DNA from: Axinella damicornis
Lineage: Eukaryota; Porifera; Demospongiae; Axinellida; Axinellidae
Reading direction: 5' to 3'
Length of the DNA stretch: 64,000 nucleotides
Assembly (NCBI GenBank): GCA_963931865.1
Contig: OZ007506.1
Span: forward strand, 18,759,853-18,823,852
The notes under the pieces: model-generated
What the model was told of the DNA's origin: nothing
Seen by the model: the letters and a program-made list of their open reading frames with translations, nothing else
The model's database searches: none
Position numbers and translations under genes: made by a program
Shown: one piece after another, positions 1-12,288 of the stretch
Layout of the letters: each line of letters begins with the position of its first letter
Position numbering within the stretch: the stretch's first letter is position 1

Positions 1-1390
1 TTTGATTATGCTTAGGTCACTATCTGTACAAATAATCATTGCACTTTATTCGTACCATACGTCTTTCTCTGATGTGGTGAATATTTTATCTGTGTGTGGT
101 GGTAAACAATTGACGTCCACTGCAATCCAATTTTGGTCATGTAGTGCTGACTTCATCATTTGTACTACAGCAAAGCATTCCTCATTCACCTTTACTGAAA
201 GCCTGGAGACAAGGCCTTTTCCACATCATGCATAGTTACGAAAATCAAGTTCAAAGCAAACTGTAAAACACCTGAAGTAGATGGTACAAAATGATTTCAC
301 TGCAGGCAAGCTAGCTGTACACACAACAGTGTAAGAAGGTAGCCTTGCATGGGACAGTACGTGTATAGCTATAGAACACAATGAGGCCAAATTTCATAGC
401 TATATACATGGAAGATGTTGTCTGCAGGAGAGACAGACCTTCAGTGATCACACCAACCACTGCATGGAGACTGATTTGTTGGACCACCCATTAGCTATGT
501 GTCTCAATTGTGTACAGAACCACCAGGAGTAAAGTATAATGAGCTTAAGACTTCCAATTCACACACAGATCATGTACTAAATCTGTCAAGATTCACACCA
601 TAGTGTCTAGCCTCGTTCCCAGGCGCGGCCTGCCAGGGAAAGAGGCTACATAGTGACTAGCATCCCTTCGATGAAGCCATCAAAGTATCTTCATCACAAG
701 ATCACTCATTTCTTCCTAATTTTGTTCATCTTTCCACAGATGACTCCACATCGAAATCGTGATCACAACTATTCTCCAAAGTGTTACATGTGGAGTTGAC
801 CTTCCCCCCTGATCTGCAAAGCTAACTTGCATCTCCAAGAGTTTTTCTGTTCTCGAATCTTAATCATTATGATCAACTAGATCCGGGTATTCTCTATATA
901 TCCAGACAAAGTGTGCCGGCCACAATTCTCTTCCAGAAGCTGCATGTGTGCTTTGTCTTATGGACAGGAGTAAATTACTAATGCCTGTGTAACCAGATTA
1001 CCCATCACAACTGTAGATAATGTAATAGTGGCAGAAGGTATTATCTATTATGGTGTCACTATGTTCAAACATAAGTGTCTATGCAGAAATCACATATACA
1101 ACTCATTAATTATGCAAGAGGTGGTCCAGATATCGATCACGTACCACACATGCATACATGATACCGGGTAGCTATAAACTATAATAGCAGACAAACTGCA
1201 TAGTTCTGCTTGTATAGCTATATAATATGATTTATGGCAGCCCTTGAATACCCTCCTTTTGAAGGCTCTCATTGTACTCCACCTGCAAAAGTTAATGATG
1301 GCAGTATTGTTGTCATGGCCATGAAGATGCTATATATAGCTAATGAGCAGTAATTGTGATATCACATACGTCAGGAGCGCATTCCGCTCT
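1..1390. other. Intergenic sequence downstream of the eIF1A gene
   Basis: I see no supportable gene here. The longest open frames are under 80 codons and show no recognisable motif. The only structured item is a small foldback element at 608-648, listed separately. Part of this stretch is probably the 3' untranslated region of the eIF1A gene, whose stop codon lies at 1391-1393 on the minus strand. Confidence 0.4.
608..648. mobile_element. Tiny foldback MITE of the TAGCCTCGTTCCCAGGC family
   Basis: A 41-bp imperfect palindrome begins TAGCCTCGTTCCCAGGC and ends with a decayed reverse complement, GCCTGCCAGGGAAAGAGGCTA. It is flanked by ATAGTGTC on the left and CATAGTGAC on the right, which look like an aged target-site duplication. 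Further family members lie in the amylase, STK40 and Delta-like introns. It has no coding capacity and would depend on a transposase supplied elsewhere. Confidence 0.55.
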
Positions 1391-2470
1391 CTACCTCATT
1401 ATGCACTCCTGCATACGTACATCTTCAATGCCGTTGTTCAATACTCCAGTAGATCTTATCCGTCGGTAGTCATCTGGGTTGCGCAAATAGCCATGGTAGT
1501 CAAAATCCACTCTGACGTCACCCTCATCTTCATCCTCATACTTCATACCAGTGTATGACAGGTCCACTATATAAAATGGTACAGTTATCCATGTAGGCAT
1601 CTCAATAAAAGAAGACAATTGGATCTGTGCAAGTATAATATATATCAGTGTAGTAGTGAGTGTACCCTTGCTCCACTGTTCTATACACTAGTACATCAAT
1701 AGCTCCTATTCATAGCAACACCTCGATCAAGAATGTTGCATTGTGTATCTGAAGAGCAAATGAGATGCAGGGTATTTTGAAGTCCAAATGTCTGTGGTTA
1801 CCTGACTCTGGGATTTCCTCCAGTGCTACCAAACTCCTTGCCTCCCCACAATAGTACTTGTGAACAATGTCCGCAACATCATCTTGGTACTCCCTCAAGC
1901 TAACAAGAAGAATGTCCCCATCCTGTATCCATACCTGCATGCATGTGACACGTACAGCATTTCTGATCAATGCATATATAGCTGGTTCATTGGCCTTATA
2001 GCAAGATAACTGGCCCTACTGAATTGTTTGGTCTGGGGAAAAGTATGGGTCGGGCCAAGGTAAGGAACTTCAATCTGAAGGCCACATACCCTCTTTCTGA
2101 AGCTTCCAGGAATACGACATCGCCTGTCTTTGCCATCAAAGCAGTATGCCTGCACCCAGCACCCTCCGAGTGTCCTCTTAACCTGGGCATATTCTGTGGT
2201 TGCAATTAGCTACCTAAACATAATTTCTACTTTGTCCAGAGATCATCATCATCTAGCTAATATAACCTTGAAGAAACTCTTTGAATCTCAGCTCTCTCTT
2301 CTCCTTCTCTTGATCCTGATTCCTTCCCCGCTTGCGATTCTTGCCACCCTTTCCTAATGATTTTCACGGTTAAATCAAACATCACTGATGCTGGAACATA
2401 TAATTATATAGTCACAGTTATAATTGCCAGCTAAACTGCAGGCTATACCCTCACCCTTGTTCTTTGGCAT
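1391..2470 (-). CDS. EIF1A: Translation initiation factor eIF1A, five coding exons
   Basis: eIF1A binds the A site of the 40S ribosomal subunit and supports scanning and start-codon choice in the cytoplasm. Exons on the minus strand are 2470-2455, 2353-2267, 2193-2090, 1934-1802 and 1566-1391, joined by GT-AG introns in a continuous frame of 171 residues. The start [15 protein letters not shown] matches the basic eIF1A tail. The OB fold follows, with [31 protein letters not shown] and [16 protein letters not shown]. The last exon is acidic (YEDEDEGD), as expected, but runs on to about 27 residues beyond the usual length near 144. The fold is diverged: a Trp-Val replaces the usual Leu-Glu before the CFDG segment, and the segment after ADIV is unusual. 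Family assignment is firm. The exact end of the last exon is less sure. A broken copy of exon 4 lies near 13.4 kb. Confidence 0.88.
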
Positions 2471-3630
2471 TGTGCTTCGGAAAACTGGTTGTTTACAACT
2501 AACTACGTACATCAATAATGCCCCCTCCCCCATGCATGTGTAGCTATTCTAAACAATAATCATGGGTAATTGAATTTGCCAGCAATGCAGCTAATGATTA
2601 TCAATAGCCCAAGGTTGTTTACGTTGCCATAAATCCCCCCGACAACTTTACTAGCTATAAGTGTTAGTTAGCTATATATCCCCGAGGCTGTGCAGCAATG
2701 CACATGATTCATCCACAGCATATAGCTATATCCAGCACAGTGAAGGTAGGTTAGCTACCTACGTAGCCACTTAGCTAGCTACATGCACAGTGCTTAGGCA
2801 TGAGGTGACTTTTGTAGGCAAACACCCATGCAGTCACAGAAAAGTTCTACTTGTGACGACATGATTCCACTTGCAAGCGACCAGTGACTCTCTGAATGGT
2901 CCAATATTCAGTTATAGCTACATGCCAGCATTGCACACTCGGTCACTTTTTACATAGCTGAGCTCACTACTGCTGGACTCTACATATAGCCTGCGGGCTA
3001 TGTGCATGCAACAGCACTAGCTATGCATGTTTGTAGCTAGATACATCTAAAAGTCTTTGGTTGATAGCTAATAGCCACAGGGAGGGAATTATTGAGCCTG
3101 CCATCATTAGGCCAACCACTGATCCATACATTCACTAGTAGCTACTAGCTACTAACACTGGTGCATGGATGGCACTACTGAACCAAAAAATGACTTCAAT
3201 GTCCTCACCTGACAATATATAGCTGGGCAGACTGCGTAAAAGAACAAAACTTGGATGGTAATGTTGTGAGAGGCACTGGCACTGAGCTAGGATCAGTGTA
3301 CAGTTGAGCTCTCACCAAATATATTTCTTTTGACAAGAAATAGGGTAGCTAGCCAGCTACAGCAGATCATTTGGACTTATGGTCAAACTACATGTATGGG
3401 TCTGGCCTCGCGAGACTACTCTGGCTGTGCAGAGTAAAGCGACCTTGTATGCCATAGGCGCTAGGCGCGCACGCCGGGCTAGCGCTAGCGCGCGCTGCGC
3501 CCGGCGCCGGCGCCCACATGCACATACGTACGTACGTGGATAAAAATGAAAAATCTGTATTTAGAACAACCGGAAAAATACGGTACGTCTCGAGCTATAG
3601 AACAGGAAGTGGATCGCTTTGCTTTCAAAG
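2471..3630. other. Intergenic region between eIF1A and histone H3
   Basis: No gene is supported here. The eIF1A promoter should lie just above 2470. At about 2612-2638 there is a relic, GTTTACGTTGCCATAAATCC, that matches one arm of the foldback element at 52280-52397. Around 3460-3515 the sequence becomes strongly GC-rich with many GC and GCGC words before the H3 promoter. Confidence 0.4.
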
Positions 3631-3634
3631 TAAA

Positions 3635-4181
<547 letters not shown>

Positions 4182-4211
4182 ATTTCTTACTCTTCTGAAC
4201 TTTCTCTAAAC

Positions 4212-4227
4212 GGCTTTCCTAAAAGCC
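4212..4227 (+). terminator. Histone mRNA 3' stem-loop
   Basis: The 16-base sequence GGCTTTCCTAAAAGCC forms a 6-bp stem (GGCTTT with AAAGCC) around a 4-base CCTA loop and is followed by ACCACT. This is the geometry recognised by SLBP for processing of non-polyadenylated histone mRNAs. A purine-containing stretch near 4238-4245 could serve as the U7-pairing downstream element. Confidence 0.9.
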
Positions 4228-4443
4228 ACCACTTCTGCCAAAGGTATCACCAGTGTCTGCTTTCACAAAAATGGGTGTAGTTTTGATATCTAGGCCATTT
4301 ACCACAGTGAGGATGCAGCTTCAACTGGCCATCTAGTTAGCCTTACGAGATTATTAGTGGGGCAGGGTTAGCTGCTGTCAACTATAAAATAATGTAGTCA
4401 CACTGAAAGCGACCCGCCGAAAGGTAAGCCTCAGAATGGTTTC

Positions 4444-5327
4444 CTCACTGCATGTAAGGCCTGGGTCGGGCTAGGATGTACATATTAGTATGCCAACTTC
4501 ACCTTGGTTTTACACAGACATAGATCATTGTGTTCCATGTTGTTGATGATAATATGAAAGTGAAACCTCAAAACTCCACCCATGTATATTCAATTACATC
4601 ATAACTATTACATGACGTCAGTGGGTGGGACCGGCGTTGCCAACATAAACATACAGAAAGACTGATATATGGATTATGTGCCGGTTAGCTAGAGCGTACT
4701 GAGTGGTACCGTTCGAACGTACACATAACCAACTCAAAACCTACCCGGTAGATTTCTCGAACTCAGCTAGCTGGGAAGTTGCTCAACGACGCAAACAGCC
4801 ACTCCAGAGATGGCCAGTGGGAGCATAGTTTCTGTCACAGCAACTCCTACGAGCAATATTTCCACAATCTACCCGGTAGGCAGACGCAGCCATTCGTACT
4901 CTTTGGATTGCCACCGGTAAGGTCAAGAATACCAAAGCACACATATTCCGTATCGCTCGACTTTTTGTTCACTCTCTGATTTGCGGCCATATCAACTGCA
5001 AAGGCCTGAAAGTCACGGGACAAGTGACCACGCCCCACTATTCTCATGGGGTCGTTTGACCGTTTCCAACGAACAAACTCGTCTGTACAGCAGGCAGGGC
5101 ACCTCGGCACGTTTAATGCTAGATCGCTAGCGCTTTGCAATCGCTTGAAGATGGATGCCGTATGCAGTCCAATAAAACACGAAATCACTATTCATGGCAT
5201 TCTGTAACGTAATAAACCAACCGCAATCAGATGACATTTAGTGCCATGTGCAATCATTTCCATAGATACGCACGGCGCGCGAAATTCTTGCTGTGGTCAA
5301 CCCGACCCAGGCCTTACATGCAGTGAG
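4444..5327. mobile_element. 884-bp element with perfect 27-bp terminal inverted repeats
   Basis: Positions 4444-4470 (beginning CTCACTGCATGTAAGGCC) and 5301-5327 are perfect reverse complements over 27 bases. This is the hallmark of a DNA transposon or a gene-capturing nonautonomous derivative. I could not define a clean target-site duplication. Inside, the minus strand has a 113-codon frame at 4847-5188 with a CPACC-like cysteine cluster but no domain I recognise. It may be captured host sequence or chance. No transposase is visible. Confidence 0.65.
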
Positions 5328-5725
5328 AATGTATACCGGTACTCGAAATGATTATCAGAGCTCTCAGCCATACCTTACTTACTCCTGTAGTCTCATGCCC
5401 TGCCTTGCTGCACGAACTTGATCGCTCGATCTAGATAGTGTTGTTCTCTGTTTCTCCATTCCTCATTTAAGCTCTATCCTCATTATTGCCGAACCTAAAC
5501 AGATTATAAAGCGGTAGCTACCGGCCTTGACCTTGTAGTTTGACAGATCATTGCAAGTTGTAATGACAAACACAAAATCATGTGGGATGCACCACAGCAG
5601 ATGTATACACATGTCACATACCACACCATGCACACTACAAGCAATCAATAATGTGGGAGTCCAACAGTACATAGCTCGAATGATTACGGATTAATTTACG
5701 TCCTAGAAAAAATATTTGTAGAGGA

Positions 5726-8700
5726 TTACGATGAGCTTGAGTCCCCATCTTCTTTGCTTGCTTCTGTGTTCATGAGGGCCTCTTTTTCATTTACATCATC
5801 ATCGGACTCTAGAGCAGCCGGATTTACAGTGACAAATTCCGATGGATCTAGTTTCGTTTCTGCTTCCATTGTATCAGGTTCATCAATTTCAGACGGTTTT
5901 GCGAAAAGGTTTGCATCAGTGACGTATGTACTATACTCATTAGGTCTAGAAGGTGCCATAACAACGTATTTACGTCGTCTTTTTTGAACATAGTACACAA
6001 TTGTGCCAAGCACCAACACACTGCCTATAGCTACAATTACGAGCACAATTATAATGGCGGCAATTTCACCTCCACTAAGCTGGCCACCGGGTTGAGGAGG
6101 AGGCTGGGTTGGCACAGTGGGTGACGATGACTGGGTCGGTTGCACCGTTGAGACAGGTGGTTGAACAAGTGGAACTGAGGACTGCAAAACTTGTGTTGGT
6201 GCCACAGATCCTGCTGGTGACATTGATGGCTGCACTGTTTGTACTGTTGAAACAGATGGTGGAAATGATGACTGCAAAAGTTGTGTTGGTGCCAGAGAGG
6301 GAGACAATTCAACTGGTGACGATGATGGTTGCGTTGGTGTGGCAGACAAGAGAGATTGGACCGTTGATGGGGACGCTTGACCAAATCCCATTGGTAGACC
6401 ATCCACTGCTCCTATGAATTCTCCAGCTCCAATCTGAGAACATCGGCACAGTAAACAAATTCAAATGTAGTGGAAAGGCATTAAATTGTGTTGGTGCCAC
6501 AGAGGGAGACGATCCAGCTGGTAACCATTGGATACCCATCTTCAAATTTGGAAGAGGGGTATCCAAAGTTCTTTCATTATTATGTACATCACAATTTCAG
6601 TTGTAGGTCTGCTAGTTCTAGATCAGGCACCCTACAGCAAACATTGGTCCGGTGGTAGCCAGGTCTGCTGGACCTGTTCCGCTGCCAACACAGGAATCAT
6701 TGAAGCTGTCTTGGACTTTCCCATTTAGTACTCTGAATTACTATGTAAGCTATTAGCAATTAGCTGACTGTATAAGGAATTTCCCTAGTCATTCATGCCC
6801 TAATTATCATCACTGTTTGAATAGGTGATTCAGTCCGGTACAAGTGCGACCAAATTATCATAGGATAACAACAGCTAATCGCTCAGGTCTTTACGTGAAT
6901 GAGAGTACGTGTCAGATTATGAACTATGGAACTATCTAAAACTGCATACCTCTTGTGCAAGAGAAGGACCATCGTTCTGCACAGCTTCACTGAGCTCTGT
7001 GCCGTTTATAACTACACCACTGTTGGACTGAACAAACAGCACCGCCTCTAATCTTCCATCACTTATCAGTGGAGAGGGTCCAATGAGAAACACATTGTCA
7101 GCTGTCACATTTTGTTGGGCTCCAGTCTGTCTCTTTACCCGGATACGAAGTAGGCCATTATCGTTAACAATGACAGAAATAGTTTGGCGAAACCGGAGTT
7201 CGTTGATGATGAACTCAATAACCTTTGGGTAAGAAAGGGATACATGATTTCATTTCACACAATATATAATATACGTCATCACCTCCAATACAATGGTTCC
7301 ATGCATGGACTGCATTTACCACAAGGATGTTTTAAGTACGTGGAACATTCCAATGCTCAAGGTTAACAATGATGTAAAGAGCACACACATTACTCTACAT
7401 AGAAGTCCAAGCAATGGCAACCGACGGGAATGCAAAACTGCTCACAACTCTACGAACTATCAAGGTGAGTTTCAGCACAATTATGTAACGAGACGTAGAG
7501 ACATAGCAGAACGTTGAAAAGCGGGAGATGGGGACGTCTGCTTATATACTGCAAGACAAGTTATTACAGTAACTATTCTCAAGTATGCAGTGCTTGCAAA
7601 ATATTTTGTGGGTGGCTATTCAAAAGTTTACTCAAGTGTCCGAACTCTAGCCTTGTATTATAATAGCATATTCATATTCAATTGTTGTTGTACTCCAGCA
7701 CTGATAATGTCCAAACGCATGCTTCAGCAATCTTGGTTATACTTCCAGGGCTGTTTTGCAGTGATCTAGACTGTGCTATACAAATTCTACTAGTTGTGCA
7801 GAGCTAGTTCACAAGAATAGCATCCCATTGCAAGGGCCAGGGGAAAGCCTTGCACCCTGACTAATTTTGATGGGTCCATATCCTGGATAGCGGCAAGAGT
7901 CTAAATGAGACTAGGATTCCTATCTACAACTTTCATGGATGTTGTCTTGGAGGTTTTGACAGTCATATTAAGATCTGGACCATGCAGTGTTTAGGTTTGG
8001 AATTGAATCAGGGAACCCGTCATGAGAAGGCAATTAACCTTTTCAATAGGCAGGAGCATGTTTTGGACATTATCGAGTACAGCAGTCTTTCCCATAGCTG
8101 TATTCACACTATATATTACATAGCAACTACATGTTGCAAGCATGTATAACTATACACGTTTTGTATGTGCGACGCATGTGGAAACTATACACTGAATTGC
8201 AACAGTTGACACAGATAGAAAACATGCATGTTATAGCTTGTGACAGCCACCATTGGCAAATACAACATACATGGGGCACAGCAACAACTGACAAGGCCGG
8301 GCTGGAAAGGTTTCGTAGACTGCAGATGAGTGCACTAAAATTGTTCTACAGACTATTTGGTTGATTCAGCTCAGGGTTCTGGTTACAACTTCTGTGACTA
8401 AAGTCCATGCAGGACAAGAGGTCAGTGGGAGTGCTACTTGATTGATGCTTGCGTAAACTTCAGTAGCCACCCACTAAAACTACTGCATTCTTTGTATTGG
8501 CATGGGAAGATACGTAGTCATACAACTGTAATAACCAAATTCATTCGTATAGTAACTACACGTTGCAAGCATGTGTATAAGGCATGTGTGTATACTCCTT
8601 GAAGATAGGTAAACATTTGTTGGCAACCTTGCACTTGCGTGTGCCCTACAGTATAGTGTTGTACTGACAATCAGCTGAAGATCAGTATTATACTGACAAC

Positions 8701-11441
8701 AGTATCAGAGTATACCTGTTCATAATCATGCATATATGAATGTAGTCGTATCTATGTATATCTTTGCTGTACCCTTTTGAGCTGTTGATGCCAAGTTAAG
8801 CACAAACAAGCCAAACATAATCATATTTTGTCAGTATCAGCCATCAGTTAATCGGTTATTGGAATATCTCCTCATCGTTACATCACTAGCGGAACATTTC
8901 TGTATCCCACTATTCTGCCATTTCTGTATTCAATGGCTAATTGTCCCATTGTTCTGCTGGACTAAGTGCTTATATATCAACTTAGTACTGTATACGCGGA
9001 TGTACAGAGTGAATGGGAAAACCTTGTAGGTAAGTGCCCCTATTTTACTACAGGTCACATGATGATCCATATTAAGTACTGCAAGTGACGTACAAAATCT
9101 GTATACCGGTAATTGCAAAGTGATTGAAACCACTATATTTACTGCACATTTCCTCCACCTATAAACTCATTGAATGCTCATGACCAGAGCTTGCTTAGTG
9201 AGAAATTTCATTTCCCAACTTTGTATGATAAAATCATCATCAAAGCTATACCGGAAGTGTATCACTCGGCATTTTGGCTCATTCTGCACACTGGCAACAT
9301 ATAATGTACGTTGCTCTTTATCCAGTATTGCATAGCATTATATTTCATAAGCCCTATAATCATGCAGTAACTTACAGTGATCCCTCCAAATATAGTGGTG
9401 ATAGAATTGTCTGCTTGTTCTGGGGTTAGATCACCTACGTCAACAACAGTATTAGGCTGCATGATTAAAGGAAGATGGATAAATCTCATGAAGGTATGAG
9501 GTAATTGAGTACACTATATACTCACTATTATAGTTAATACGTCTACTAGCTGAGGAGACTTACAGGGATGGTTGGAGGGCTTGCACAGATACTAATAAGA
9601 CTTCTGCAGAGTGAACACTGAGATGACGGTAGAAAGCATTCACACGGATACATACTGCTAAGCACGTTGGTACACCCATCCAACAATCCTACCACAGAGC
9701 ACAGTTCATACTCAATGCCCGTGAAGCACGTACTTCCAACAAATGCGCAGTAATCGCACGACGCCGGAACTGCAGTTTGGATGTCAAAGCAGTTACCTGC
9801 TACTTGGGAACAATTCCGAGCTGGATCGCTGGCACAGAATGATGTAATACTCCCCCTGGGTGATCCACATGATAATAAAAGGGCGTCACAGAAGTCACAC
9901 GTTTGGGAAGAGAAATTAAATCGACAATGTGGAACTTGTATTACGGCGGCACAAAGTGGGCCCAAAATTTGAAATTGCTCTGAGCAACTGTCGGTAGAGC
10001 CACTAGCACTTCCTGATGCGCCACTTCCAAATGCACTACTCACTGTACTAGCTGACCCACTCAGACCCTGGAAAATCCCACTAGCTGACCCACTCTGTAC
10101 TGGTGGAAACCCACTTGCCGACCCACGCGATCCACTAGCTGATCCACTTGCTGACCCACCTGATCCAGGGAAGACTCCACTAGCTGATCCACTCTGCACT
10201 GATGGAAACCCACTTGCCGACCCACTCTGCACTGGCGGAAACCCACTTGCCGATCCACTTGGTCCAGGGAAGACTCCACTAGCTGATCCACTCCGCAGTG
10301 GTGAAGACCCACTTGCCGATCCACTCTGCAGTGGTGAAGACCCACTTGCCGATCCACTCTGCACTGGTGGAAACCCACTTGCCGATCCACTTGGTCCAGG
10401 GAAGACTCCGCTAGCTGACCCACTCTGCACTGGTGGAAACCCACTTGCCGATCCACTCTGCACTGGTGGAAACCCACTTGCCAATCCACTCTGCAGTGGT
10501 GGAAACCCACTTGCCGACCCACTTGATCCAGAGAAGACTCCGCTAGCTGAGCCACTCTGCCCTGGCGGAAACCCACTTGCCGATCCACTTGGTCCAGGGA
10601 AGACTCCACTAGCTGATCCACTCTGCAGTGGTGGAAACCCACTTGCCGACCCACTCTGCAGTGGTGGAAACCCACTTGCCGACCCACTTAATCCAGAGAA
10701 GACTCCGCTAGCTGACCCACTCTGCACTGGTGGAAACCCACTTGCCGATCCACTCTGCAGTGGTGGAAACCCACTTGCCGACCCACTTGATCCAGAGAAG
10801 ACTCCGCTAGCTGAGCCACTCTGCCCTGGCGGAAACCCACTTGCCGATCCACTTGGTCCAGGGAAGACTCCACTAGCTGATCCACTCTGCAGTGGTGGAA
10901 ACCCACTTGCCGACCCACTCTGCAGTGGTGGAAACCCACTTGCCGACCCACTTGATCCAGAGAAGACTCCGCTAGCTGAGCTACTCTGCCCTGGCAGAAA
11001 CCCACTTGCCGATCCACTTGGTCCAGGGAAGACTCCACTAGCTGATCCACTCTGCAGTGGTGGAAACCCACTTGCCGACCCACTCTGCAGTGGTGGAAAC
11101 CCACTTGCCGACCCACTTGATCCAGAGAAGACTCCGCTAGCTGAGCTACTCTGCCCTGGCGGAAACCCACTTGCCGATCCACTTGGTCCAGGGAAGACTC
11201 CACTAGCTGATCCACTCTGCAGTGGTGGAAACCCACTTGCCGACCCACTCTGTGCTGGTAAAAGCCCACTTGCCGATCCGCTGGCAGCTGGAGAAGGGCA
11301 CCGCCCCTGCAGCAGACCCAACTCGATCACCTCTGGTCGCACGGGGAGGTTGACTTGAACTTGTGTAGCACTGAAACGGACCAGCGCTAAAAGGATGGTG
11401 AACAGTAGATTGAATCGCTTACTGCTCAACAGACTCTGCAT
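5726..11441 (-). CDS. Repeat-rich type I membrane protein with Ser-Gly-Ala repeats and Cys modules
   Basis: I do not recognise this gene, but its layout is clear. Exon 1 (11441-9564) has a signal peptide (hydrophobic LLFTILLALVRF), then about 40 tandem 11-residue units of the form SGSASG plus five variable residues such as FPPLQ or VFPGP, then a Cys-rich part with three CxxC modules (CDFC, CDYC, CSLC). Further likely exons are 9456-9376, 7309-7283, 7222-6950 and 6433-5726, all joining in phase 0. The last encodes a Pro/Thr/Ser-rich mucin-like stalk, one membrane helix (AAIIIVLVIVAIGSVLVLG), a basic stop-transfer (KRRRK) and an acidic tail ending DGDSSSS. If these are all the exons, the protein has 988 residues. 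Exons may be missing in the 2-kb gap between 7310 and 9375. A cell-surface adhesive or protective role is inferred only from this layout. The NRF1-like site near 11.6 kb is its likely promoter. Confidence 0.7.
6470..6545 (-). repeat. Decayed duplicate of the stalk-coding sequence inside the preceding intron
   Basis: This intronic stretch repeats the pattern TGTGTTGGTGCCA followed by GAGGGAGACGAT that also appears in the last coding exon at about 6282-6320. On the minus strand it would encode a Ser-Pro-Ser-Val-Ala-Pro-Thr-Gln piece like the stalk repeats. It lies between the splice acceptor at 6434 and the donor at 6949, so it looks like an abandoned part of a once longer stalk. Confidence 0.45.
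10070..11290 (-). repeat. 33-bp coding tandem array with a 165-bp higher-order period
   Basis: The array encodes SGSASG plus five residues per 33-bp unit. In the part nearest the gene start, five units recur as a block. The marker CTTGATCCAGAGAAGACTCC on the plus strand appears at about 10787, 10952 and 11117, exactly 165 bp apart. Toward the array end the order becomes irregular. The near identity of the blocks points to recent expansion by unequal exchange, so copy number is likely to vary between alleles. Confidence 0.85.
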
Positions 11442-11588
11442 GGCGGCCGTCTCGTCTCGATCTCCTACCGCGGTAAATGATCTTGTAAGGTTTACCTCCG
11501 TAAATCACTTGAGAAAATTTCAACCCTGAGACTGTACTGTGTAGATTCCCGGCCGCGCCGCGCCGCGGGACGGATGGGGTTGGGCATA

Positions 11589-11600
11589 TGCGCATGCGCA
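11589..11600. promoter_or_regulatory. NRF1-type palindromic promoter site
   Basis: TGCGCATGCGCA matches the NRF1 consensus YGCGCAYGCGCR at every position. It lies about 150 bp upstream of the start codon of the repeat-rich membrane protein, in a GC-rich stretch with a CCGCGCCGCGCCGCGG run at about 11552. It is the best promoter candidate for that minus-strand gene. Confidence 0.5.
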
Positions 11601-11742
11601 GTGGTAGCCGGCCAGACCCTTCTGTAGCTAGTACATGTACACCACAGTTTAACACACTCCATCCATTAACACACTTGAGCCTTCCATCCATGTGCAAGTC
11701 TTACTCTTTGGCGGGAAGTGCAGGGTGCATATGATCTCAGCA

Positions 11743-11840
11743 GCCTGCTGTGGCTCATACCCATCCCAGACTGACCCGGCCGACTCCTGAGGCCTTGTCT
11801 GGTGATCATCTCCTTATAGTGTATCTGAGCCACAGCAGGC
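11743..11840. repeat. 15-bp inverted repeat with 68-bp spacer
   Basis: GCCTGCTGTGGCTCA at 11743-11757 is the exact reverse complement of TGAGCCACAGCAGGC at 11826-11840. It could be the ends of a very short foldback element or a large hairpin. No gene is associated with it. Confidence 0.5.
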
Positions 11841-12288
11841 CACCCCCACTATTTGTTCTCACCCCAAATTGTCCTCCTTGGGTGGTTCACCCACAGATCC
11901 CTCTGCCTAATCGCCCCAGCGATTCACAACCACCCAAGGATCACACCTTCTCGCTAACTTGGTCCCCCTAACCAATGTACACACACCACATTCTACTGGC
12001 ACACAAACAGACCACCCAACAAACTGGACATGCACTTTCATATTCACACAATGATTGGGAGCTTTTATGGGCACAAGCATACAATCAAGTTAGAACACCA
12101 CAAGCTCACTCAACGTATACTCGCTCATTCAGTATCCCGTTTACTGCTGTCACAGCGATCCCACAGGCCTGAACCCTCTCCGCTGGCAGCCACATGTACA
12201 CCTGATGACTCTCCAGTGCAGCCACCAATGCATAAGGTCACAGTAGTGTGAGATACCCACTCTGGAACCATGAGTCAAGGTGGAGGGC

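Noticed and set aside
2..235. 77-codon frame at the left edge
   Set aside because: No motif, no splice context and ordinary AT-rich composition. Frames of this size are expected by chance.
7415..7465. Possible first exon MATDGNAKLLTTLRTIK followed by GTGAGT on the plus strand
   Set aside because: No convincing second exon was found, and it overlaps the intron of a minus-strand gene. It may be chance.
8131..8364. 77-codon frame ending RFRRLQMSALKLFYRLFG
   Set aside because: The end looks protein-like but there is no family match and it lies in an intron of the repeat-rich membrane gene on the opposite strand.
10061..11269. Two long minus-strand frames (208 and 193 codons) reading VGFHHCRVDRQ repeats
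   Set aside because: They are alternate frames of the SGSASG array. The 33-bp unit has no stop in that frame, so long frames arise automatically. They have no signal peptide, start context or splice logic.
10070..11290. Regular 33-bp direct repeats that look like a CRISPR array
   Set aside because: Units are contiguous with no unique spacers, stay in one coding frame and lie in an exon of a spliced gene.
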